Shown here one piece after another: positions 1 to 5,495 of a stretch of DNA of 29,107 nt. The first letter of the stretch is position 1. Each line of letters opens with the position of its first letter. The stretch lies in the IMG/VR virus record IMGVR_UViG_3300047386_000118, positions 1 through 29,107 of that record. One strand, given 5' to 3'. The notes beneath the pieces were generated by a model. That model was not told where the DNA came from. It saw only the letters and a list, made by a program, of their open reading frames with translations, and made no database searches. The stretch comes from a virus. Both the position numbers and the translations under genes were made by a program.

Positions 1-127
1 CGTTCAATTATGGAACTATCAAACCGCGTGTTTCAAATATGAGAAGAATTGACCAAATCATTGTTCATTGTACGGCAACACCCGCCGGACGTGAAACAAG
101 TGTTGACGAAATAAGAAGTTGGCATTT
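1..127. repeat. Terminal direct repeat marking a circular genome
   Basis: Bases 1-127 are identical to bases 28981-29107. A perfect end repeat of exactly 127 bp is typical of an assembly graph closed at k=127, so I read it as an artefact of circularity rather than a biological terminal repeat. It covers the end of the tail terminator gene and the first part of the amidase gene. The non-redundant genome is 28,980 bp. Confidence 0.93.
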
Positions 128-476
128 GCAAAGGGGTTTCTCTGACATTGGATATCATTTTGTCATTGGCCTTGACGGGTGCATTGAAGACGGCCGGCCA
201 ATTGAAAAAATTGGTGCGCATTGCAAAGGAAAAAATCGACATTCAATTGGCATTTGTTACGTTGGCGGAATGGACAAGGAAATGAAAAAATGGGTTGACA
301 CCCGAACGCCCGAACAATGTTTGGCACTTGAAGAACTACTTTGGCAACTCAAAGGATTGTTTCCGCATGCGGGAATCTATGGACACAACAATTTTTCGAC
401 AAAGGCGTGTCCAAGTTTTGACGCCGTTGAAGAATACAAACATATAACAACCCAAAAAGCCGCGCACAATGTCTAA
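39..476 (+). CDS. N-acetylmuramoyl-L-alanine amidase (endolysin, T7 lysozyme-like)
   Basis: Amidase_2 family enzyme that cuts the amide bond between N-acetylmuramic acid and L-alanine in peptidoglycan at the end of infection. The 145-residue protein has the T7 lysozyme signature with matching spacing: zinc ligands His10, His116 and Cys124 (T7 His17, His122, Cys130), plus Tyr39 and Lys122 in place of T7 Tyr46 and Lys128. There is no signal peptide, so it would need a holin; the next gene encodes a membrane protein and overlaps it by 8 bp. Its ATG overlaps the tail terminator stop (ATGA) across the circular junction, so it is translated with the head-tail joining genes. The family call is strong. 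Whether it also inhibits RNA polymerase, as in T7, cannot be told. Confidence 0.93.
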   Translation: MRRIDQIIVHCTATPAGRETSVDEIRSWHLQRGFSDIGYHFVIGLDGCIEDGRPIEKIGAHCKGKNRHSIGICYVGGMDKEMKKWVDTRTPEQCLALEELLWQLKGLFPHAGIYGHNNFSTKACPSFDAVEEYKHITTQKAAHNV

Positions 477-900
477 AAAAAAGCGATTTAAGGAAACGAA
501 AGTTGGAAAGTTTTTGAATCAAATCGGTTCAACCATTGGTTCGGGACTTGAAGACGTATTGCCGGATTCGGGCGTTTTGGGTATTGTAAAACGTTTAATT
601 GAAAAAGATGAAACAATTCCACAACCGGACAAAGAAACCGCGCTGAAGATGTTGGAAATGGATTTGGTTGAAATGCAAGAAGTCACAAAGCGTTGGCAAT
701 CCGACATGTCGGCAACGGGAACTTGGCTGACAAAAAACGTGCGCCCTTTGACACTTGTATTTTTTTCGGTTGCGTATGTAACGGGTTGGTTTTTGGAATA
801 TCCCTTGCAATCAATCCAAGGGGTTTTGTCACTTATTGTTGGCGCATATTTTGGAAGTCGTGGCATTGAAAAAGTCATGGGAAACAACCGTCACAAATAA
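469..900 (+). CDS. Putative holin (membrane protein after the amidase)
   Basis: The 143-residue protein has a charged, mostly helical N-terminal two thirds and two hydrophobic segments at the C-terminal end (about residues 94-109 and 113-130), followed by a basic tail. The GSGLEDVLPDSG-like N-terminal stretch and C-terminal membrane pair resemble the 3TM holin family of gene transfer agents and siphoviruses. The start overlaps the amidase end by 8 bp, the usual endolysin-holin pairing. Inference: it forms the membrane lesion that lets the amidase reach the wall. The topology is read by eye, and a structural role is an alternative. No terminator follows; a promoter for the next gene does. Confidence 0.62.
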   Translation: MSKKKRFKETKVGKFLNQIGSTIGSGLEDVLPDSGVLGIVKRLIEKDETIPQPDKETALKMLEMDLVEMQEVTKRWQSDMSATGTWLTKNVRPLTLVFFSVAYVTGWFLEYPLQSIQGVLSLIVGAYFGSRGIEKVMGNNRHK

Positions 901-923
901 AAAAAGTTCAAATTCAAATTTCG

Positions 924-931
924 TAAATTTG
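924..931 (+). promoter_or_regulatory. Bacteroidota-type promoter -7 box (TAAATTTG)
   Basis: TAAATTTG fits TAnnTTTG and lies 16 nt before the ATG at 948. The surrounding 16 bases (916-931) recur upstream of the portal gene, and 923-940 recur upstream of the prohead protease gene. I see no clear -33 TTTG. Confidence 0.6.
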
Positions 932-947
932 TAAAAAATACGGAATC

Positions 948-1220
948 ATGGCAAATGAACTGAAGTACACACACATTTTTCAACAAGTTTCTTTTGGGGA
1001 TTTTGGTTTCCGCATATTAAGTGAAGCCGAAACAAGTGTTTCCGGTGAACACTTTTGCGCAATTTCGCCCCTTGAAGATGCAACAATTGATTTCACTTCA
1101 AACACGTCGGGCGGTGATTCAAGCGCAACGGATTTGGAACTATTAACGGGAATGGCTATATATGGAAATTTTTCGGACATCACCGTTGATTCGGGAAAAA
1201 TAATTGCTTATTTGCGTTGA
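948..1220 (+). CDS. Small conserved phage protein of unknown function, tail fibre-linked
   Basis: A 90-residue, beta-rich acidic protein with few lysines. The pattern AISPLEDATIDF, then a Gly/Ser-rich turn, then GMAIYGNFSDITVDSG and a final IIAYLR strand resembles small proteins often found next to tail fibre genes in marine phages. I do not know a tested function. It starts 16 nt after a strong TAAATTTG box and is followed after one base by a 41-codon gene and then the fibre gene, so it probably belongs to the host-recognition cluster, perhaps as a small fibre or virion decoration component. Confidence 0.75.
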   Translation: MANELKYTHIFQQVSFGDFGFRILSEAETSVSGEHFCAISPLEDATIDFTSNTSGGDSSATDLELLTGMAIYGNFSDITVDSGKIIAYLR

Positions 1221-1221
1221 T

Positions 1222-1347
1222 ATGTTGGGAAATGGAAATGGTATTGCAAAAGCGTCGGTTCGGTTTTTAATTCAAGCCGGATTGTATTTTTGGAATAGAA
1301 TGTCAAAGGAATGGAATAAAGCAGCGAACAAATGGAATTCGCACTAA
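1222..1347 (+). CDS. Small basic protein, 41 aa, unknown
   Basis: ATG at 1222 is one base after the stop of the previous gene, and the TAA at 1345-1347 is 12 nt before the fibre start. The product has an amphipathic centre (SVRFLIQAGLYFWNRM) and a Trp/Lys/Asn-rich tail (KEWNKAANKWNSH). Support is the tight packing in the operon and use of an otherwise empty gap. No family is recognised, and chance openness cannot be excluded. Confidence 0.5.
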   Translation: MLGNGNGIAKASVRFLIQAGLYFWNRMSKEWNKAANKWNSH

Positions 1348-1359
1348 AAAAATAAAAAT

Positions 1360-3222
1360 ATGGCTTCACTTACGAACACAAAAATAAAAGATACTTACCC
1401 GGGATTGTTGAAGACAACCGACAATGCCGCCCTTGGTGGAACTTACAAATTAATCACCGACGGACTTGGAAATTCTTCCGGCGTTTATTTAGGAACGGGG
1501 GGCAATGTTGGAATTGGCGAAAACGTCCCTTCAAAACCGTTGACAATAAACAAAAACCAATCCGAAACCGTAATTTTAGTTCAATCCTCTGACACCGGTG
1601 TTTCGGGAATTTACCTTGGTGGACAAAGTGATTCAATCAAAGGTGGATTGGTTTGTAACAATTCAGACAATTCGATAAAATTACAAGGTTACAACAACGC
1701 AACACGTTTGTTTGTAAAATCAGACGGCAACATTGGAATTGGCGATACTGACCCGGGTGCAAAATTAGTAGTTGCGCAACCGCAAATTACAAGCGGGGGT
1801 TTTTCGACGCCTTTCATTGAATTAAAATCAACCGCACAAACAAACAACACCGGTTTGGTTGCAATGTCGTTTTCAACTTCAACCGCCGACAATTACGGAT
1901 ATTCAATTGGCGCGTTAAGAGGTTCTTCAGGTGGCGCAAGTTCATTTGTAATAAGTCATCATGATAATTCATTAACCGGTACGGAACGAATTCGTATCGA
2001 CTCGAGTGGCAACGTCGGTATAGGTACGACGAGTGTTGACGATAAACTTCATATTTTAGGTGATAGCGTTAAAATACAACAATTTGGTCAGGCGGGAATT
2101 GCTTTCAAATTCAATCACGGCAATAATTCTTCTTCAGGTTCGGACGTAAATTATTCCAACATAAAGTCATTGGTTACAAGCGGAAATACAAATTTTGAAA
2201 GTGGTGTGTTAACATTTGAAACAAGAAATTCGGGTACTACTTCAGAACGTATGCGCATAGATTCAAGCGGTCGAGTGGGTATAGGCACGTCGAGTCCATC
2301 GCATAGACTTGACCTTACAACTTCTGATACAACTTGGGCTGCTGCAATCAAAAACACAAATTCAACTAATGGGTTTGGTTTATTTTTACAAAGTGCAGAA
2401 TCGGCAAGTAAAGCCATTTTGGGTGCTTTTAGCGGAAGCAGCTATAAATTCTATGTAAGAGGGGATGGCAACGTCGGCATAGGTACTTCGAGTCCGACAG
2501 CAGATTTAAGCGTAGGTTCAACCTCTACATCATCAGGGGACGTTCACTTACGAACCACAAAAACAACATTCTCAATGACACCAAGCAACACCGATGCAGG
2601 TGGAATGTTTTTGGACGTTGGGTGGGCTTCGGGCGGTCAAGGTCCTTTTAAATTTGGTATTGGTGGAAGTGAGAAAATGCGCCTCGATTCGAGTGGGAAT
2701 GTTTTGATTGGCACTACAAATGCGGGTATATCTGCTTCATCAACAAGTTCAGGTATTTGTTTAATCAATGACGGTAGGGTTACTTCTTCAGCTATATCAA
2801 ACGCCGCGTCGATATTTAACAGAAATACGACAAATGGTGATTTAATTTTAATGAGAAGGGGCGGAAGTAATGTCGGTTCAATTTCTGTAACAACATCTGC
2901 AACCTCTTACAACACCTCATCTGACTATCGCTTAAAAGAAAACGTAGTCGATATGACAGGTGCTTTGGATAGGGTTGACCAACTTGAACCAAAACGCTTC
3001 AACTTCATTTCAGACACCGAAACAACCGTTGACGGGTTTATTGCACACGAGGTTCAAGGCGTAATTCCTGAAGCAGTAACAGGCGAAAAAGACGCCGTTG
3101 ACGACGAAGGAAATCCCGAATATCAAGGAATTGACCAATCGAAAATTGTTCCATTATTGGTTGGCGCAATCAAAGAATTAAAATCGGAAATCGAAACTTT
3201 AAAATCACAAATAAATTCATAA
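1360..3222 (+). CDS. Tail fibre with C-terminal S74 self-cleaving chaperone
   Basis: A 620-residue receptor-binding fibre. The shaft holds repeated motifs of the form SSGNVGIGTSSP (several copies between about residues 40 and 450), typical of beta-rich trimeric fibres. The last ~100 residues are an intramolecular chaperone (Peptidase_S74): the SDYRLKENV motif has Ser521 and Lys526, matching the Ser-Lys dyad that cuts just before the serine, followed by GFIAHEVQGVIPEAV and a C-terminal coiled coil (LLVGAIKELKSEIETLK). Known for the family: the chaperone drives trimerisation and is then released, leaving about 520 residues in the virion. The repeats are also direct repeats in DNA (around 1995, 2260, 2465, 2690), which favours domain shuffling. 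The A-rich leader (AAAAAATAAAAAT) supports this ATG. Confidence 0.9.
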   Translation: MASLTNTKIKDTYPGLLKTTDNAALGGTYKLITDGLGNSSGVYLGTGGNVGIGENVPSKPLTINKNQSETVILVQSSDTGVSGIYLGGQSDSIKGGLVCNNSDNSIKLQGYNNATRLFVKSDGNIGIGDTDPGAKLVVAQPQITSGGFSTPFIELKSTAQTNNTGLVAMSFSTSTADNYGYSIGALRGSSGGASSFVISHHDNSLTGTERIRIDSSGNVGIGTTSVDDKLHILGDSVKIQQFGQAGIAFKFNHGNNSSSGSDVNYSNIKSLVTSGNTNFESGVLTFETRNSGTTSERMRIDSSGRVGIGTSSPSHRLDLTTSDTTWAAAIKNTNSTNGFGLFLQSAESASKAILGAFSGSSYKFYVRGDGNVGIGTSSPTADLSVGSTSTSSGDVHLRTTKTTFSMTPSNTDAGGMFLDVGWASGGQGPFKFGIGGSEKMRLDSSGNVLIGTTNAGISASSTSSGICLINDGRVTSSAISNAASIFNRNTTNGDLILMRRGGSNVGSISVTTSATSYNTSSDYRLKENVVDMTGALDRVDQLEPKRFNFISDTETTVDGFIAHEVQGVIPEAVTGEKDAVDDEGNPEYQGIDQSKIVPLLVGAIKELKSEIETLKSQINS

Positions 3223-3226
3223 AAAA

Positions 3227-3541
3227 ATGGCAAATACTTATTCATGGGTTATTGGAAACCTAAACGCAAAAATCGAAAGTGACGGCATGCAAAATGTCAT
3301 TGAAACAATACATTGGCGACTGCAAGCAACCGACGAAAACGAAAACGTTGTTGAGATTTACGGTTCATGCGGACTTGACGCGCCGGAATCGGATTCATTC
3401 ATTTCATTTGATTCACTTACACAATCGGACGTTGAAGGGTGGCTTGAATCAATCCTTGACGTTGATTCATTGAAAGCCGGACTTGATTCGCAACTTGAAA
3501 GCATTGCAAACCCAACACACGTTGACTTGCAAATATCTTAA
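3227..3541 (+). CDS. Fibre-associated conserved small protein
   Basis: A 104-residue acidic protein starting 4 nt after the fibre stop. The beginning (NTYSWVIGNLNAKI, then NVIETIHWRLQATDENENVVEIYGSCGL) resembles a family of small proteins encoded beside tail fibre genes in many aquatic phages (I believe DUF7936, from memory). Predicted as a beta-sandwich head with a helical end (DVEGWLESILDVDSLKAGLDSQLE). Function unknown. Its place directly after the fibre suggests a fibre accessory or tip protein. Confidence 0.7.
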   Translation: MANTYSWVIGNLNAKIESDGMQNVIETIHWRLQATDENENVVEIYGSCGLDAPESDSFISFDSLTQSDVEGWLESILDVDSLKAGLDSQLESIANPTHVDLQIS

Positions 3542-3565
3542 TACTAATTTTTAAATTCTAAAATC

Positions 3566-3760
3566 ATGGGAAAAGAAAAAAAGACCCCCATTGAAATCGA
3601 CGGAAAAGAATACTTTTTTGAAGACTTAAAAGACGAACAAAAGGCACTTGTCAATCACATTGCAGACTTAGACCGTAAAATTGTAAATTCAAAATTCAAT
3701 TTGGAACAACTTGAATTCGGGAAAAACGCGTTTGTTGACGCCTTGAAAAAAACTTTGTAA
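3566..3760 (+). CDS. Small conserved phage protein (DUF6447-like)
   Basis: A 64-residue protein with a short beta start (IEIDGKEYFFEDL) followed by one long helix (EQKALVNHIADLDRKIVNSKFNLEQLEFGKNAFVDALKK). This pattern, DGKEY plus a LNHI..LD..I...K..LEQLE..KN.F...L helix, matches a family common next to fibre genes in marine phages, which I recall as DUF6447. No function is established. The stop is one base before the GTG of the next gene, so the two are likely coupled. Confidence 0.72.
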   Translation: MGKEKKTPIEIDGKEYFFEDLKDEQKALVNHIADLDRKIVNSKFNLEQLEFGKNAFVDALKKTL

Positions 3761-3761
3761 A

Positions 3762-4232
3762 GTGGGTATCATAAACGGAACAACTTTTTTGTTGTACAAA
3801 GACGACGTTGCAATCGGTCACACGTCCGAAACGGCGGTGTCTTTGAACGTTGATTTGCCAACAAGCACAACAAAGGAATCGGAAGGGTTTCAAGAAGTCC
3901 TTGCGGGCGTTCGTTCCGGTAGTGTTTCGGCGTCGGGTTTGGTAAACTATGACGACGCGGTAAACTTTGAAGAACTTGCGGACATGGTATTGACGCGCCA
4001 ACGTGCTGAATTCTTTTTCACACAATCGACCGGGGCGGGCGGTTTGGTTTTCCAAGGCGAAGGGTTTTTGACAAGCGTTGAACAAGTTGCGGACAGTGAA
4101 GTTGCAACAACCTTTGACATTGAAATTTCAATTACCGGATTGTTTTCAATTATTGACGAAACCGACGGTGAAGTTTGGAACGCCGCACAAGGAATTTGGA
4201 ATCAAATTGACATCAATTGGAATGAAATTTGA
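3762..4232 (+). CDS. Major tail tube protein paralogue A
   Basis: A 156-residue protein of the tail tube fold (TP901-1 major tail protein-like). It begins at a GTG one base after the previous stop; no better in-frame ATG exists upstream. The core runs GTTFLLYKDDVAIGHTSETAVSLNVDLPTSTTKESEGFQEVLAGVRSGSVSASGLVNYD. It aligns along its length with the next gene product (GHT/S, S.D/NLP..TTK.S.GFQEV.AGV.SG..S..GLV.YD), so the two are diverged duplicates. It differs by a Trp-rich C-terminal tail (EVWNAAQGIWNQIDINWNEI) that the paralogue lacks. It may be a minor or tip-proximal tube subunit, with the paralogue as bulk tube, or the reverse. Confidence 0.8.
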   Translation: MGIINGTTFLLYKDDVAIGHTSETAVSLNVDLPTSTTKESEGFQEVLAGVRSGSVSASGLVNYDDAVNFEELADMVLTRQRAEFFFTQSTGAGGLVFQGEGFLTSVEQVADSEVATTFDIEISITGLFSIIDETDGEVWNAAQGIWNQIDINWNEI

Positions 4233-4247
4233 CAAATTAAAAAAACG

Positions 4248-4255
4248 TATATTTG
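4248..4255 (+). promoter_or_regulatory. Promoter -7 box (TATATTTG) with upstream TTTG
   Basis: TATATTTG lies 24 nt before the ATG at 4280; TTTG at 4228-4231 is 16 nt further upstream. This gives the second tail tube gene its own strong transcript, as expected for an abundant virion protein. Confidence 0.65.
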
Positions 4256-4279
4256 TATAAAATTTAATATCATTAAACC

Positions 4280-4717
4280 ATGGCAACATCAGGAGTTTTT
4301 AACGGAACCGACCTCATTGTAAAACTTGATACAAGCGGCGGTACACTTGCAAAAGTTGGTCATACAACTTCATGTTCAATTTCACTTTCAAACGATTTGC
4401 CGGAAGCTACAACAAAAGATTCGGCGGGATTTCAAGAAGTGATTGCCGGTGTAATTTCCGGGGAAATTTCATTTGACGGTTTAGTTGTTTACGATGAAGC
4501 GGGTTCACCAACACCAAAGAACGCGATTGACCTTGCGGATTTCTTATTGGCGCGCACAAAACTTGACGTTTCATTTGGAACTGAAGAAACGGGCGACGCA
4601 ATTTATGAAGCTGAAGCGTTTTTGTCAAGTGTTGAAATTTCGGCGGAAATGGAAAGTCCCGTTTCTTATTCGGGTTCACTTACATTGACCGGTGCAATCA
4701 CAAAAGACACAAATTAA
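4280..4717 (+). CDS. Major tail tube protein paralogue B
   Basis: A 145-residue tail tube subunit of the TP901-1 type, paralogous to the preceding protein (shared GHT..., SNDLPEATTKDSAGFQEVIAG, SGEISFDGLVVYDE). The C-terminus ends with a beta strand pair (SPVSYSGSLTLTGAI) typical of the closing strands of the tube fold. It has a dedicated promoter 24 nt upstream, while paralogue A is read from the fibre operon. Therefore I infer that B is the abundant tube protein. The chaperone and tape measure follow in the standard order tube, chaperone, tape measure. Confidence 0.87.
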   Translation: MATSGVFNGTDLIVKLDTSGGTLAKVGHTTSCSISLSNDLPEATTKDSAGFQEVIAGVISGEISFDGLVVYDEAGSPTPKNAIDLADFLLARTKLDVSFGTEETGDAIYEAEAFLSSVEISAEMESPVSYSGSLTLTGAITKDTN

Positions 4718-4742
4718 TAAAATAACGTAAAAGGGGTACATA

Positions 4743-5120
4743 ATGGCAAACAGAAAAAGGGGATTTTACACCGTCAAACTTGGTGGGAAAAATCGCACGT
4801 TACATTTTAGCATGAATTTTTGGGCAAATTTCACCGACGAAATGGATTTGCCTATTGAACAAATCGGAAATGTTTTTCAGGGGGGCGTATCAATTTCAGC
4901 GATTCGCGCCCTTGTTTATTCCGCTTTGTTGGCAAATGAACAAGAACAAGGAAACGAAATTGATTTCACAATTTTTACCGTTGGCGCATGGCTTGAAGAC
5001 CTTGACGCAACCGAACTTGAAAAAATTGTTGAAGCAATGACCGAATCAAAAATACTTGGAAATGATTTGAACGCCGGTATAAAACGCAACGTCACAAAAT
5101 CGACTAAGGCGGGAAAGTAA
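4743..5120 (+). CDS. Tail assembly chaperone, short form (lambda G-like)
   Basis: A 125-residue tail assembly chaperone lying between tail tube and tape measure genes. The start has the small beta unit KRGFYTVKLGGKNRTLHFSMNFWANF, followed by helices (EQIGNVFQG, SISAIRALVYSALLANEQE, IFTVGAWLEDLDATELEKIVEAM). Known for this gene position: the short form coats the tape measure, and a minor longer form, made by -1 frameshifting, recruits tube subunits. The last three sense codons contain the slippery heptamer GGGAAAG, directly before the TAA. The start is the ATG in GTACATAATGGCA, 25 nt after the tube stop. Confidence 0.88.
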   Translation: MANRKRGFYTVKLGGKNRTLHFSMNFWANFTDEMDLPIEQIGNVFQGGVSISAIRALVYSALLANEQEQGNEIDFTIFTVGAWLEDLDATELEKIVEAMTESKILGNDLNAGIKRNVTKSTKAGK

Positions 5121-5455
5121 AAACCCGGCTGACTTGGAACCATTTACTTGACTACTATATTGGTCAAGTCGGGATTTCGCCAAATGAGTTTTGGCAATAT
5201 ACATGGTCAGAAAATCAATTGCTTGGTGAAGCGCACAACATCAAACAAAATTTGGAATGGGAACGAACGCGTTACATTTCAACAATGTTGTTCAATACCA
5301 ATTGCAACAAACGGGCGCAAATGATAACACCGGACAAACTTTTTCCGTTGCCACAAGACGTTTATTTGGAACGTGGCAAACCTAAGTCAGACCCGAAACA
5401 AGCAATGGAATTTTTGAAACGGGTTGAAAAACTGAAAAAAGAAAAAGGGCAATAA
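5108..5455 (+). CDS. Tail assembly chaperone T segment, made as a -1 frameshift fusion (GT-like, 4743-5455)
   Basis: This frame is open from 5108 (after TAA at 5105-5107) to the TAA at 5453-5455 but has no credible start codon near its beginning. Slipping back one base on GGGAAAG at 5111-5117 joins residue 125 of the short form to GTA at 5117, giving a predicted 237-residue protein. The added part starts VKTRLTWNHLLDYYIGQVG, then SPNEFWQYTW and LLGEAHNIKQNLEWERTR, like the C-terminal half of chaperones in gene transfer agents and siphoviruses. It ends with a Lys-rich helix. A gene caller may report only a truncated piece from the TTG at 5219, which would lack the conserved part. The terminator hairpin overlaps its stop codon. 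Confidence 0.85.
   Translation, partial: GGKVKTRLTWNHLLDYYIGQVGISPNEFWQYTWSENQLLGEAHNIKQNLEWERTRYISTMLFNTNCNKRAQMITPDKLFPLPQDVYLERGKPKSDPKQAMEFLKRVEKLKKEKGQ
5111..5117 (+). promoter_or_regulatory. Programmed -1 ribosomal frameshift site GGGAAAG
   Basis: G GGA AAG in the frame of the short chaperone, immediately followed by TAA at 5118-5120. It fits the X XXY YYZ rule and is the same heptamer used by phage lambda for gpG-gpGT. After slippage both tRNAs re-pair (GGG, AAA) and reading continues at GTA. Confidence 0.85.
5124..5173 (+). promoter_or_regulatory. Hairpin downstream of the frameshift site (probable stimulator)
   Basis: GACTTG (5131-5136) pairs with CAAGTC (5165-5170), and ACCA (5139-5142) with TGGT (5161-5164), with a 2-nt bulge between. 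CCC (5124-5126) can also pair with GGG (5171-5173). The main stem begins 13 nt, and the outer CCC arm 6 nt, after the heptamer, a distance compatible with stimulation of -1 slippage. Paired by eye; no energy was computed. Confidence 0.6.
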
Positions 5456-5467
5456 TGTCCTTTTTTT
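5442..5467 (+). terminator. Intrinsic terminator overlapping the chaperone T stop
   Basis: AAAAAGGGC (5442-5450) pairs with GTCCTTTTT (5457-5465) around the loop AATAAT, with one G-U pair, followed by a T run to 5467. The TAA stop at 5453-5455 sits in the loop. It separates the chaperone from the tape measure gene, which has its own promoter. Confidence 0.65.
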
Positions 5468-5473
5468 ATTTTG

Positions 5474-5481
5474 TATTTTTG
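5474..5481 (+). promoter_or_regulatory. Promoter -7 box (TATTTTTG) for the tape measure gene
   Basis: TATTTTTG lies 14 nt before the ATG at 5496 and directly after the T run of the terminator. The same phrase (TGTATTTTTGTT) also follows a terminator at 27051-27062. No good -33 element is seen. Confidence 0.55.
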
Positions 5482-5495
5482 TTGAAAACTTATCC

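Noticed and set aside
1990-2720. CRISPR or transposon repeats in the fibre gene
   Set aside because: The repeats encode the GNVGIGT shaft motif in frame and have no terminal inverted repeats.
5219-5455. Independent gene starting at TTG 5219
   Set aside because: The conserved-looking sequence in this frame starts upstream at about 5117, with no start codon, and a perfect -1 heptamer links it to the upstream gene. A frameshift product explains it better.
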